DNA from: a virus
Virus record (IMG/VR): IMGVR_UViG_3300033145_003422
Span: 1 to 35,733 of that record
Direction: 5' to 3' (one strand)
DNA length: 35,733 nucleotides
This document shows, piece after piece, positions 12,161 to 20,381 of the stretch (position 1 is its first letter; each line of letters starts with the position of its first letter). The translations under genes were made by a program, and so were the position numbers. Below the pieces are notes generated by a model. That model did not search any database. It was not told the origin of the DNA and saw only the letters and a program-made list of their open reading frames with translations.

Positions 12161-12712
12161 ATGGCGGCTCAAAACAAAATCGAACAGTACAATCTTGGAA
12201 AGCGAGTTTTCGAATTAAAAGAGCAGGGTTCTCCGCAAGACGAAATCGCTACTATTCTTTCCCGTGAACTTAGGAAGGGGCGCGGCATTGATGACACTAT
12301 CAGCCAGTCAACGGTTCAGCGGTTCTTGAAAAGGGCCACGGATAAGGAAAGCGGAGAAGCGAGACAGTATGTTTATAATTACACAAATGCCACGGTCCCA
12401 AAGGATCTTGAGATCATCGAAGAGGTCCAGGGTTTTTTGCTTAATATCAAGCGCAATGAAAAAAAGGACCCGAAAACCGGCGAAATGGTGGATGCCGGCA
12501 TTGAACTTCGCAACCGGGTTTATGCCGCGGTGAGCTTGGCCAGGGTAACTTTCGATAAACTAAAAAACTTAGGTGCCCTTAAACCACCAGGGGACAAAGA
12601 CGAAACAGAGGATGAGGACCCTAATAACGGACAGCCCGCTGTATCGACCGGATCCAATTTACGATCAATTTCTGCTCGATTTGGAATTGGAACCGGAAAA
12701 AAAACAGCGTGA
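12161..12712 (+). CDS. Terminase small subunit (probable)
   Basis: A 183-aa protein immediately before and overlapping the large terminase by 101 nt. The N-terminal region (about 10-60) is an HTH: LGKRVFELKEQGSPQDEIAT followed by STVQRFLKRA. The middle is helical (LRNRVYAAVSLARVTFDKLK), as expected for oligomerisation, and the tail is acidic. Small terminases recognise the packaging site and stimulate the large subunit. The assignment rests on HTH plus position; direct family recognition is weak. AAAGGAT lies upstream of the ATG. Confidence 0.75.
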   Translation: MAAQNKIEQYNLGKRVFELKEQGSPQDEIATILSRELRKGRGIDDTISQSTVQRFLKRATDKESGEARQYVYNYTNATVPKDLEIIEEVQGFLLNIKRNEKKDPKTGEMVDAGIELRNRVYAAVSLARVTFDKLKNLGALKPPGDKDETEDEDPNNGQPAVSTGSNLRSISARFGIGTGKKTA

Positions 12713-14156
12713 AATTCTCCGCGAGGTCGTCGTAAATGATCTTTATTTTCTTGCAAAATACATTCTTGGACATTGGTGGATCTGTTGGGATCCGCATAAG
12801 CCATTTTGTGAAGAAATTGAAAAAGACATCAACCAAACGCTTTATTTACTTCCCCGCGGCCACTGTAAAACACAGATCTATAATACCTCAGATACCATAC
12901 GGCAATATCTCAAAAATCCTACCGAACCAATTGGCATTTTTTGCGACCAGGCAAAAAGGGCAAAATGGAAACTCAGGCCGATCCGAAGTCAATTCCAGCG
13001 AAACGAAACCCTTAAATGGCTTTTTCCAGAAATTCTCTTTGATAATCCCAAACGGCAATCAGAAAAATGGACGGATGAGGAACTCAATCTTAAAGCTCAT
13101 GACGGTGGCCAGGAACCTTCCATCGGTGCTTATGGATTGGATGCTATGCCGACCGGTCTTCATTTCCCAAGAATCAAGGGTGATGACCTGGTTACGCCGG
13201 ATACGGTTACAACAGCGGATCAGATCAATAAAACCCGGAACAATTACGGAACCGTCCGATCATCAATTCTTATGCCTAGCGGAAACATTCAAATATGCGG
13301 CACGATATATGACGACGGTGATCTGCATAGGGAAATGGAGGATTCAGAAGAATACCGGGTCTATAAACGTCCGGCGGAATGGTTGGAAGAAATTCATCGA
13401 GGCGTCAAACAACGGCGGACATTATGGCCGGTTCAATTCGGTCCTGAAGCCCTGGACAAAATCCAAAGGGATCCGACCGTCGGGCTTTATATCTATTCCT
13501 GTCAGTATCTTCTTGATCCGGTACCGGAAGATGAAAACGCATTTTTTCAACTCAAGTGGTTTGGCCGTTATACCAAACTTCCCAGGCGGCTTAATATGTT
13601 CGCTGCTGCGGACCTTGCAATATCTGAAAAGAAACTTGCCGCCGAGACTGCTATCGTCGTCGGTGGTTTAAATACTTATCACGATCTTTTTATAATCGAT
13701 ATCATCCACGGGCATTGGGATGCTTTGGGTATTATCGATGAGTTGATTGAAGTTCAGCGGAGATATAAACCAGGCATATTTACTATTGAAGCTGAAAACA
13801 TTCAACGAACGATAATGCCGTTTTTGAAGATAAAGATGCGGGAAACCGGGTTTTTTCTTAATGTGGATCCCAGGATGCCAAAGGGCGATAAAGTCGCAAA
13901 GGCCAGACCCATGCAGGGCCGGGCTAAAGAGGGCGCGATTTATTTGCCGAAAAAGGGATTGGATCAGCCCGAATGGTTATCACATGCAGAATTGCAGATC
14001 AGAAGATTTCCGAAAGGCAAGGATAAGGACATTATTGATTCGGCCTCTCTGCTTTGCCATCAGCTGGATGAACAGTGGAGGCCTCCGACTCCGGCGGAAA
14101 TGGCTGAACGGCTAAAAGAAGACTATGTACCCTTAGATGAAGTTGTGGGGATGTGA
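12612..14156 (+). CDS. Terminase large subunit
   Basis: A 514-aa packaging motor and nuclease. The ATPase part has a terminase-type Walker A LLPRGHCKT (79-87), Walker B IKGDDL (188-193) and the C-motif region ICGTIYDDGDL. The RNase H-like nuclease part has AAADLAIS (D334), the second acidic residue in TIEAENIQ, and DIIDSASLLCHQ at the end. It pumps DNA into the prohead and cuts it. I use ATG 12612; a GTG at 12573 would lengthen it by 13 residues. The gene start lies deep inside the small-subunit gene, suggesting coupled translation. Confidence 0.94.
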   Translation: MRTLITDSPLYRPDPIYDQFLLDLELEPEKKQREILREVVVNDLYFLAKYILGHWWICWDPHKPFCEEIEKDINQTLYLLPRGHCKTQIYNTSDTIRQYLKNPTEPIGIFCDQAKRAKWKLRPIRSQFQRNETLKWLFPEILFDNPKRQSEKWTDEELNLKAHDGGQEPSIGAYGLDAMPTGLHFPRIKGDDLVTPDTVTTADQINKTRNNYGTVRSSILMPSGNIQICGTIYDDGDLHREMEDSEEYRVYKRPAEWLEEIHRGVKQRRTLWPVQFGPEALDKIQRDPTVGLYIYSCQYLLDPVPEDENAFFQLKWFGRYTKLPRRLNMFAAADLAISEKKLAAETAIVVGGLNTYHDLFIIDIIHGHWDALGIIDELIEVQRRYKPGIFTIEAENIQRTIMPFLKIKMRETGFFLNVDPRMPKGDKVAKARPMQGRAKEGAIYLPKKGLDQPEWLSHAELQIRRFPKGKDKDIIDSASLLCHQLDEQWRPPTPAEMAERLKEDYVPLDEVVGM

Positions 14157-14158
14157 AG

Positions 14159-14491
14159 ATGAAACTTGTAGATATGAAGATCCCGAAAAAAACGAAGGCG
14201 CAGCGCAAGGCGGAAATGGCTCCATCAACCATTGGTGGTGATGAAGAACAATATCCCTGGGGGCTGCGATTGAACTTTAATTCTAAAGAAATTGAAAAAC
14301 ACCCGGCTTTAAAAAAAGCGATTGCCGGTTCAACGGTTAAGATAGCGGCTATTGCTAAAATTATTGAGGTCCGGATTACAGACGCGGAAAAGGGCCGCTT
14401 GCGGCACAATATTGAACTTCAGATTCAGAAGATCGGATTTGAAGACCGGTCAAAAACCAAAGAACAGATATTTGAGGAGGCGATAAAGTAA
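14159..14491 (+). CDS. Capsid staple-like or head-associated protein (tentative)
   Basis: A 110-aa protein. The first third is Lys-rich and probably disordered; then comes GGDEEQYPWGLRLNFN, resembling the YPWGLR-type motif of small phage capsid-staple or head proteins, followed by a strand-rich region (VKIAAIAKIIEVRITDAE then NIELQIQKIGFED). Its place between terminase and portal fits a head role. ATG 14159 is preferred with GGGGATG upstream; a GTG at 14153 is possible. Confidence 0.6.
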   Translation: MKLVDMKIPKKTKAQRKAEMAPSTIGGDEEQYPWGLRLNFNSKEIEKHPALKKAIAGSTVKIAAIAKIIEVRITDAEKGRLRHNIELQIQKIGFEDRSKTKEQIFEEAIK

Positions 14492-14501
14492 GGAGTGTAA
14501 A

Positions 14502-14693
14502 ATGGATAAAACATCAGCCAATTTAGCTGCGCTGGCCATTCTGTCGGTAACGCTGATTATCATCGTTTTTATACAGGTCACCGGAATTAAGGCGGAAAAA
14601 TCCGTTTTGTCAGGTATTACCGGTATTCTGGGCCTCGTGTCCGGAGGCGGCGCAGGTTACATGCTCGGAAGAGCGAAAGGAAAAAAGACATGA
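14502..14693 (+). CDS. Two-TM holin-like protein
   Basis: A 63-aa membrane protein with helix 1 (LAALAILSVTLIIIVFIQVT, about 8-27), a short charged loop (GIKAEKS), helix 2 (VLSGITGILGLVSGGGAGYM, about 35-54) and a basic tail GRAKGKKT. The layout fits a class II holin or a holin-like protein. The gene has a good AAGGAGTG site and overlaps the next gene by 4 nt (ATGA). The amidase lies 10 kb downstream, so the lysis genes would be separated. Confidence 0.65.
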   Translation: MDKTSANLAALAILSVTLIIIVFIQVTGIKAEKSVLSGITGILGLVSGGGAGYMLGRAKGKKT

Positions 14694-15001
14694 CTGGAAT
14701 CGAAATCGTATTGGAATTTTTACCGTTTTTGGTTGATCTGGCAGAGGGCATTTTCGGAGACGGCGCGGGTGCTCAAAAGAAAGAATTTGTAAGTAAAAAC
14801 GCCGTTAACATCGCCTCGAAAGTTGAGGATGTCAGCACCGGTGGCCAGAAGGAAACCTGGCATAAAATTAATAAACATCAACCATCCATTGGCCGGTGGA
14901 TCGATCTTATTGCCGGAAAGTTATTTCCGCCCAAGCCTAAAGAGACAAAGAGGGACCTCGGACCTGGTGAAATTTTATTGGATGATGATGAAGATCGATA
15001 G
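14690..15001 (+). CDS. Hypothetical protein coupled to the holin-like gene
   Basis: A 103-aa protein with a short hydrophobic N-terminus (IEIVLEFLPFLVDLAEGIFG), a basic middle and an acidic end (GPGEILLDDDEDR). The N-terminal segment could be an amphipathic membrane helix. Overlap with the two-TM gene suggests a joint role, possibly in lysis, but nothing more specific is seen. Confidence 0.65.
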   Translation: MTGIEIVLEFLPFLVDLAEGIFGDGAGAQKKEFVSKNAVNIASKVEDVSTGGQKETWHKINKHQPSIGRWIDLIAGKLFPPKPKETKRDLGPGEILLDDDEDR

Positions 15002-15102
15002 TCCTGGCAACACCCTGGCCGGTATGCTGTTTCCTGAAACAAAGGATTAAATTGGCAAAAGGAAAGTAAAACGAGAAAGTAAATGGCCGGGGCGTTTATC
15101 AG

Positions 15103-15282
15103 ATGCCGGGCGGCACTGAAAAAACGTTTACATATCGCCAGCTCAAAGACCATACGATCATTCCGCCGGGCAAACTGGCCAGGTTGACGAAGGGCAGGTA
15201 TTTAAGCCCGGCCGGAGGAAAAGGTAAATTTAAATGGCTGGTATCCAAACTATTTAAGAGGGATATAAAATGGCTATCGTAG
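15103..15282 (+). CDS. Short basic hypothetical protein
   Basis: A 59-aa frame starting MPGGTEKTFTYRQLKDHTI and ending KFKWLVSKLFKRDIKWLS, strongly basic. The ribosome binding site is not clear. Protein-like composition and its position in the gap between the 103-aa and 79-aa genes support it. It overlaps the next short frame by 13 nt. Confidence 0.45.
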   Translation: MPGGTEKTFTYRQLKDHTIIPPGKLARLTKGRYLSPAGGKGKFKWLVSKLFKRDIKWLS

Positions 15283-15344
15283 CGGGAGATTTAGACAAGT
15301 ATTTGACGGGTGCCGTTTCGGACGGCGGCGCTCAGCGCCGTTGA
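15270..15344 (+). pseudogene. Truncated start of a virion structural gene (24 codons)
   Basis: Behind a good AGAGGG site, ATG 15270 starts MAIVAGDLDKYLTGAVSDGG, which reads like the N-terminus of phage head or decoration proteins, but the frame stops after 24 codons. Directly after, the +1 frame continues with SAVDFTIRIEGDTAA before its own stop. This looks like a gene cut down by frameshift and deletion, or a very short programmed product. Confidence 0.35.
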
Positions 15345-15397
15345 TTTTACCATAAGAATCGAAGGCGATACCGCCGCATAGCTTAGAGGGAAATGTG

Positions 15398-15637
15398 ATG
15401 GCTAAAAATCTGAATTGCAAAAACTGTAGACACTGGGATGAAAATGAAAAGCATCTTGTGCCTGTAAACAACAAAAAGGTGCTTTTTCGAATATGCAGAA
15501 GTCCGTCAATGGCTGTTTCAAAATCATTGCTTTTGATGAAAGGCAATATGTCTGAAGAGACGAAGGTCATTTCCATCGGGCAGAATCCAGTGCTCACCCA
15601 TGCAAAATTTTACTGCAATTTGCATGTCAAAAAATAA
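15398..15637 (+). CDS. Small cysteine-rich (zinc-ribbon-like) protein
   Basis: A 79-aa protein with CKNCRHWDE near the start, RICRSP in the middle and FYCNLH at the end, a CxxC...C...C arrangement likely to bind one zinc. ATG 15398 has GAGGG upstream. Short proteins of this type accompany head genes in several phages; function unknown. Confidence 0.65.
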   Translation: MAKNLNCKNCRHWDENEKHLVPVNNKKVLFRICRSPSMAVSKSLLLMKGNMSEETKVISIGQNPVLTHAKFYCNLHVKK

Positions 15638-15657
15638 TTGTAAAGGAGATTTTCGAT

Positions 15658-16059
15658 ATGGCTGGATCATCGGTTGTCCAAGATATTAAAGAACGTGATG
15701 GGATTATTGATATCATGTTGGATTGGTTGGCGGACGATACGGACGGCAGTGTCCCGGATACAGACATAAAATGGCCGATCGGTGGAATTCTGTCTCACGT
15801 TACGACCAATCCGGGTGCAACGGCACCCACGGATCTGTATGACATCGTCCTTGAGGATAGGGACGGTGTTGACGTAATGGGCGGAGCGCTTGGTAACAGG
15901 GCAACGGCTACAAGCGAAGTTGCCTATCCCAAAGAACCGGCCGGGGCTGTCAATATGAACGGTGTGCCCGTACTTGGCGAATTGACGTTCAAGCTGACAA
16001 ATAATTCCGTCAACAGTGCCCTTGGTACAGTCCGGTTAACCGTCATCAAGATAGGATGA
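15658..16059 (+). CDS. Putative head decoration/structural protein
   Basis: A 133-aa, beta-rich protein with a strong AAAGGAGA site. It starts with a helix (VVQDIKERDGIIDIMLDWLA) and continues with alternating strands and loops (GGILSHVTTNPGATAPTDLY; GELTFKLTNNSVNSALGTVR). Composition and position before the portal suggest a virion surface or head-fibre protein. The exact family is not recognised. Confidence 0.65.
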   Translation: MAGSSVVQDIKERDGIIDIMLDWLADDTDGSVPDTDIKWPIGGILSHVTTNPGATAPTDLYDIVLEDRDGVDVMGGALGNRATATSEVAYPKEPAGAVNMNGVPVLGELTFKLTNNSVNSALGTVRLTVIKIG

Positions 16060-16063
16060 TCAC

Positions 16064-16381
16064 ATGCTTGAAAACCTTATTAGGATTGGCGATGAAAATC
16101 AAATTTTGAAGGATCTATCCCAAGAGCATCGAAAAATGATTCACGGCGCTTTTTACGGGGCTATTAGGGAAATTACCGGGAAAGAACCGGATCAATTGGA
16201 TATGGCCAAACACGCCGGCATAGAAACCCATGATCATCTGAATTTTGCGGATTATGTTTATAAGAAGCAAGTTATTTTAAGGGTCTTTGCACCGGAGTTT
16301 AAACACGTCGATGGTAAAACCATAGTGAATCAGCAAATATTACAGGTATGGAAAACAAATGCCAGACACCGCAGAAACTAA
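16064..16381 (+). CDS. Hypothetical protein preceding the portal
   Basis: A 105-aa mostly helical protein (IRIGDENQILKDLSQEHRKM; HRKMIHGAFYGAIREITGKE) ending in a basic tail (KTNARHRRN). It starts 4 nt after the upstream gene and overlaps the portal gene by 23 nt. It could be a chaperone or head-assembly factor, but no domain is recognised. Confidence 0.65.
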   Translation: MLENLIRIGDENQILKDLSQEHRKMIHGAFYGAIREITGKEPDQLDMAKHAGIETHDHLNFADYVYKKQVILRVFAPEFKHVDGKTIVNQQILQVWKTNARHRRN

Positions 16382-18200
16382 TCTTGCTAAATACATCGTC
16401 GATGATCTGTTCAAGTGGTTCAAGGATGAGCGCAGCAACCAATTAGAGCCGGTTTGGCGTAGAAATTACGATGCGTTTCGGGGCAGATATGATTCGGCGG
16501 CATTGAAGAAATGGAAAGCTACCGAAGGTCATGCGTGGCGAAGCAAGGTATTTGTTCGCTTGACCAAGCAAAAGGTCGTTACCGGATTTAACCAGGTAAT
16601 GTCTATTATGCTTCAAGAAGGTAAGATACCCTGGGATATCCAACCGTCACCCATGCCGATGAATCAAGCCGGTGCTGTTTTGGATCCTGCCATGGCAAAA
16701 GAGCGATGCGACCGTATGCGGCTTCAGATCAAGGATGATTTTGCAAAGGCAAAGGCGGATCGTGTTTTTATGAGCAGCGGACTTGAAAAAGCGCTTTACG
16801 GTTTATCATGGTTAAGAGGTCCGGTGCTGCGACCTTTTAACGGCATGTCTGTTTCCTTTGGCATTCCGGGATTGAATCAACTCTATTATTCACCTGAACT
16901 TTTGCAGCAGTTCGGGCGGCATACCATGACGCCGAATAAAACATATCGCCCGGTGTGCGAAAATCCCGGGGTGTGGAATGTGTTCTGGGATCTGGAAAAC
17001 CCGGATCACAATAAAGGTCATGGTGTTGTCGTCAGAGATATGATGTCAAAGGGGCGCTTTTTAGCTCTTGCCGATGTAAACGGTTATGACAAAGCCGCCA
17101 TCAATAAGATTGCCTCTGAATTCAGATCTGAAGACGATGCTTCAGGTGAAGACGACGATTCTTTTGGCCCGGATCGTGAAAAATTCAACAAGAGAAAGCG
17201 CATTATACCGGTTTACACTTTCTATGGCCGGGTACCCAGAAAATATTTGATTGGATATGAAGGCAGATCAAAGACGCAAATCCGCGGCCTGTCTTCTAAA
17301 AACGATCGTGAGGTAGAAATATTTTGTGTGGTAGCCAAGGCCAAAAACGCCCGGATCATCCGAAAACCGGTAATCAATCCGTTCCCGTACAGAAATTTAT
17401 ATCTGGCAAAATGGGAAGATTTGCCATTAGAAGCCGGCGGCGTCGGGATCCCTGAAAATATAGAAGACTCCCAGATGATCATTAACGGACTAACCCGGTC
17501 CATGCTCGACAATAAGGCGCTTTCATCCAATTTGCTTTTAGCTTGGAACCCGCGGCGCTTGGCCCCGGGGCAGAACAAAACCTTATATCCCGGAAAAACA
17601 TTCGAGGTTGAAGAAGGTTCTGAAGACGTTCGCAAGGCTTTAGATTTCTTTTCGCCTCCGGACAATACTCGCGGAACACCGGACATGATCAACTTGTTCC
17701 GGGAATTGGCAGACCATGAATCCAGCATATCGAGAAACATGGAAGGCCAGCTTGATTCCAAAGACCGCCGAACGGCCTATGAAATGTCAAAGCTTGCCGA
17801 GGGTGGAAATAAAATGATCGGTGGAACGATCCGCAACACCGACGAAGGGCATATCGAACCGATCGTAACCGGTCATTATCATTATCACATGATCACCAAT
17901 CCGGATGAAGGAATGAAAGGCGATTTTTCTCCGGTGGCCACAGGCTACCAAACATTTATGGACCGGTCAAACAGATCACAGGATATTTTATCTTTATTGC
18001 AGCTTTCATTGAGTACGGAATTTACGGCACAGTTTACCAAGGTATTGCCCTTTTTAAGGGAGTTGGCAAGAACCAGGGATCTTGATCCGGATAGATTCTA
18101 TCCGTCTGACAAAGAACTCCAGGAAGAAGCCGATGAAGTTGCAAAACTTCTACCTCAACCTTGGATGCAGGAACCTTCAATGCCGATGATTGGACAATAA
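16359..18200 (+). CDS. Portal (head-tail connector) protein
   Basis: A 613-aa protein with the features of podovirus portals: an N-terminal wing region (WRRNYDAFRGRYDSAALKKW), a long central part with strands and turns, the conserved helix GIPENIEDSQMIINGLTRSM around residue 370, and the clip/crown helices near RTAYEMSKLAEGGN. It forms the dodecameric DNA entry channel at one capsid vertex. Neighbouring terminase, scaffold and capsid genes agree. It overlaps the gene before by 23 nt. Confidence 0.88.
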   Translation: MPDTAETNLAKYIVDDLFKWFKDERSNQLEPVWRRNYDAFRGRYDSAALKKWKATEGHAWRSKVFVRLTKQKVVTGFNQVMSIMLQEGKIPWDIQPSPMPMNQAGAVLDPAMAKERCDRMRLQIKDDFAKAKADRVFMSSGLEKALYGLSWLRGPVLRPFNGMSVSFGIPGLNQLYYSPELLQQFGRHTMTPNKTYRPVCENPGVWNVFWDLENPDHNKGHGVVVRDMMSKGRFLALADVNGYDKAAINKIASEFRSEDDASGEDDDSFGPDREKFNKRKRIIPVYTFYGRVPRKYLIGYEGRSKTQIRGLSSKNDREVEIFCVVAKAKNARIIRKPVINPFPYRNLYLAKWEDLPLEAGGVGIPENIEDSQMIINGLTRSMLDNKALSSNLLLAWNPRRLAPGQNKTLYPGKTFEVEEGSEDVRKALDFFSPPDNTRGTPDMINLFRELADHESSISRNMEGQLDSKDRRTAYEMSKLAEGGNKMIGGTIRNTDEGHIEPIVTGHYHYHMITNPDEGMKGDFSPVATGYQTFMDRSNRSQDILSLLQLSLSTEFTAQFTKVLPFLRELARTRDLDPDRFYPSDKELQEEADEVAKLLPQPWMQEPSMPMIGQ

Positions 18201-18202
18201 CT

Positions 18203-18481
18203 ATGCGAAATGAAAAAACAGGTCCGGCTATTGATGAAACCGAAGCCGGCCAATTGGCGTCGTTAATGCGGGATCCGAACTGGCCAATATTTAAAGAATA
18301 TCTGGGCAGAATTCAGATGGAAGCATTTAAAAAACACATGCGGTTAGATTCAGGGCTTGAAGCAAGCGGATATTGGAAAGGAGTTTGGAACCTGTCAGAC
18401 GATTTAATCGATTTGGATGTAAAAATTGGAAAGCAAATATTTTCTGAAACCGACAAAGAAGAAGGGAGTCAAGGGCTATGA
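18203..18481 (+). CDS. Small hypothetical protein after the portal
   Basis: A 92-aa protein starting at ATG 18203, 2 nt after the portal stop; the same frame is open upstream only inside the portal gene. The sequence is helical (ETEAGQLASLMRDPNWPIFK; YWKGVWNLSDDLIDLDVKIG). It overlaps the next start by 4 nt. Small proteins at this position in podoviruses are often assembly factors. Confidence 0.65.
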   Translation: MRNEKTGPAIDETEAGQLASLMRDPNWPIFKEYLGRIQMEAFKKHMRLDSGLEASGYWKGVWNLSDDLIDLDVKIGKQIFSETDKEEGSQGL

Positions 18482-19350
18482 ACATGAAACGATTCAAAAC
18501 TATTGGTTTGGCAGTATCGATACTGCTAATCGCTGCTTTGGCGTTTGCCTTCAGCACCAGGCAGGAAAACGTATGGACTGCGCTTCAGTATTTTGACCAG
18601 GGATTGAAGATTACCCGCGGTCCGTTTGAATGTCCGGCGGATCAAATCAAACAGTCCTGGTTTAACCGACGGTTTACCCTGGAAGAATTTGAAACCAATC
18701 CGGTTTCAGCTGGAATAGAAGGCGGCGCTGCCACCGGTGTAACCGGTGATGAAAACGTCATGGCATTTGAGGATAATATCTTTGAGTATCATATCCTTGG
18801 AGCCGGCCAGACAAAACTGGCACCAATTTTAGCCGCCGGTGGGTTGAACGTTGCTCTTGACCTGGGCGCGGATGAAGGTCTTGAAATTAGCCAGGGAATT
18901 ACAGCCCGGTCCAGATCCGCGTTCGTGATCGGCACCGATGCGTTTTATTTCAAAGCGACGTTTTATATTACCGATGTTAGCGGCACGGATGATTGCGCGG
19001 TGGGTTTCCGGACCGCCGAGGCTTATCAGGCGAATATCGACGATTACAACAATATGGCCGCATTGAATGTGATTGCCGGTGATATCAATATCGAAACCAT
19101 CGATGACAATGCGGGTACGACCACAACTGACACGACGGATAATTGGGCGGATCTCGCAAGTCACACTTTGGCGGTATATGTGGATGTAAACGGCGTGGTG
19201 ACCTATACGATCGACGGAGCTGCACCGACGACAACGGCGGCTTTTACGTGGGATGATGGTGATACGGTTGTGCCGTTTTTATATCTTTTACACACCGGAG
19301 ATTTTGCAGAAGCAACCTATCTTACGTCCTGGGAGTGTGGTCTGCAATAA
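18478..19350 (+). CDS. Signal-peptide-bearing lectin-like virion protein
   Basis: A 290-aa protein with a clear Sec-type signal or anchor (basic MKRFK, then TIGLAVSILLIAALAFAF). The remainder is a beta-rich, concanavalin/LamG-like region: FYFKATFYITDVSGTDDCAV, LAVYVDVNGVVTYTIDG and the closing FLYLLHTGDFAEATYL. Such jelly-roll domains are frequent in phage decoration and adhesion proteins. An export signal on a protein encoded between portal and scaffold is unusual. It could be a surface receptor-binding or superinfection factor, or a structural protein whose hydrophobic N-terminus is not a signal. Confidence 0.72.
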   Translation: MNMKRFKTIGLAVSILLIAALAFAFSTRQENVWTALQYFDQGLKITRGPFECPADQIKQSWFNRRFTLEEFETNPVSAGIEGGAATGVTGDENVMAFEDNIFEYHILGAGQTKLAPILAAGGLNVALDLGADEGLEISQGITARSRSAFVIGTDAFYFKATFYITDVSGTDDCAVGFRTAEAYQANIDDYNNMAALNVIAGDINIETIDDNAGTTTTDTTDNWADLASHTLAVYVDVNGVVTYTIDGAAPTTTAAFTWDDGDTVVPFLYLLHTGDFAEATYLTSWECGLQ

Positions 19351-19367
19351 ATAATATATTTGGCCCT

Positions 19368-19404
19368 CGTTCAAACGGATTACCGGATATGGCCTGTTTG
19401 AGCG
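19368..19404 (+). other. Intergenic hairpin before the scaffold gene
   Basis: CGTTCAAACG (19368-19377) pairs with TGTTTGAGCG (19395-19404), ten pairs including two G-U. There is no U-tract. It lies between the lectin-like and scaffold genes. Confidence 0.55.
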
Positions 19405-19431
19405 CTGGATTACCAAAGGAGACTGTTAAAA

Positions 19432-20367
19432 ATGAAGATTAAAAACGAAGATACCGCCGATAAGGGCGGAGAAGACACGGAAGCCGACGGCGCTGAAGAA
19501 TTTACACAAGAAGACGCTGAAGCGGCTTTTGCCGAAGGTCTTGGAGAGACGGCCCCTGAAACACCGGATGAGACTACCGACAAAAAAACGGCCCCTGAAG
19601 GTTCAGAGACTACCGACGATGCAAGCCAACCGGGTTCGGCAGGAACGGAAAAACCCGGAGAGGAAACTAAGGATGGTGATTTATCCTCTAAAAAGCCCAC
19701 TTATGAAGATCTTGAAAAACAACTTCAAGATACCAAAACCTGGGCGCATGGCTTGACATCGACCGTTGCAGAATTGAAACAAAAGGTTGATGCAACGGAT
19801 CCGAAAGGGACCAAACCCGGAGAAGCGGACCAAGGCGACGACGATTTGCCCGAAGAAATCAAGTCGTATTTTGCCGATTATCCGGAGGCAAAAAAAGCTT
19901 TTGAATATCTTGCAAAAAAGCAGTTGGGCGGCATGGACGCCGAAGAAATTAAAACCACGGTTACATCGATGCAGGGTCAGATTAATCAGGTCAATTTTGA
20001 AAAGGCCGTTGTAACCGGTTTTATGGGTGAGGACAATAAGTGGGTAGACGGCCACCCGGATGCCTATAAAATCATGTCAACCGAGGATTATGGCGTATAT
20101 TTTGCCGCCGAGTTAAAGAAGGATGCCTCATTAGGTAATATTTCAGATCCTTCAGAAGCTATTGCCGTATTAACCCGCTATAAGACCGCCAAGGCCAAAT
20201 CAGGCGCGGCTGCGCATGACGCCAATTTAGGCGAAGGCATGGCGCAGGATGTTACGGATATGGCCGCGAGTGCGGTCGAAACCGGAGCGAATACCGGTCC
20301 CGGTAGCCAGACTAAAAAAGATGAGGATAAATCACCAGAGGAAATATTTGAAGAACATGCAAAGTAA
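19432..20367 (+). CDS. Capsid scaffolding protein
   Basis: A 311-aa acidic protein directly before the major capsid gene. The first 100 residues are almost all Glu, Asp, Thr, Pro and Gly (low complexity). The middle is helical with a coiled-coil segment (YEDLEKQLQDTKTWAHGLTS) and YFADYPEAKKAFEYLAKKQ. The C-terminal tail is Lys/Glu-rich (KKDEDKSPEEIFEEHAK) and would contact the capsid protein. Scaffolds guide prohead assembly and then leave. The ribosome binding site AAAGGAGA is strong. Confidence 0.88.
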   Translation: MKIKNEDTADKGGEDTEADGAEEFTQEDAEAAFAEGLGETAPETPDETTDKKTAPEGSETTDDASQPGSAGTEKPGEETKDGDLSSKKPTYEDLEKQLQDTKTWAHGLTSTVAELKQKVDATDPKGTKPGEADQGDDDLPEEIKSYFADYPEAKKAFEYLAKKQLGGMDAEEIKTTVTSMQGQINQVNFEKAVVTGFMGEDNKWVDGHPDAYKIMSTEDYGVYFAAELKKDASLGNISDPSEAIAVLTRYKTAKAKSGAAAHDANLGEGMAQDVTDMAASAVETGANTGPGSQTKKDEDKSPEEIFEEHAK

Positions 20368-20381
20368 TAAGGAGTAAAGCC

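Noticed and set aside
12736-13671. A 311-codon frame in another forward frame
   Set aside because: It lies inside the large terminase gene, whose motifs are in the other frame; composition is unlike a protein.
17222-17761. A 179-codon minus-strand frame
   Set aside because: It is antisense to the portal gene with no start signal or recognisable domain.
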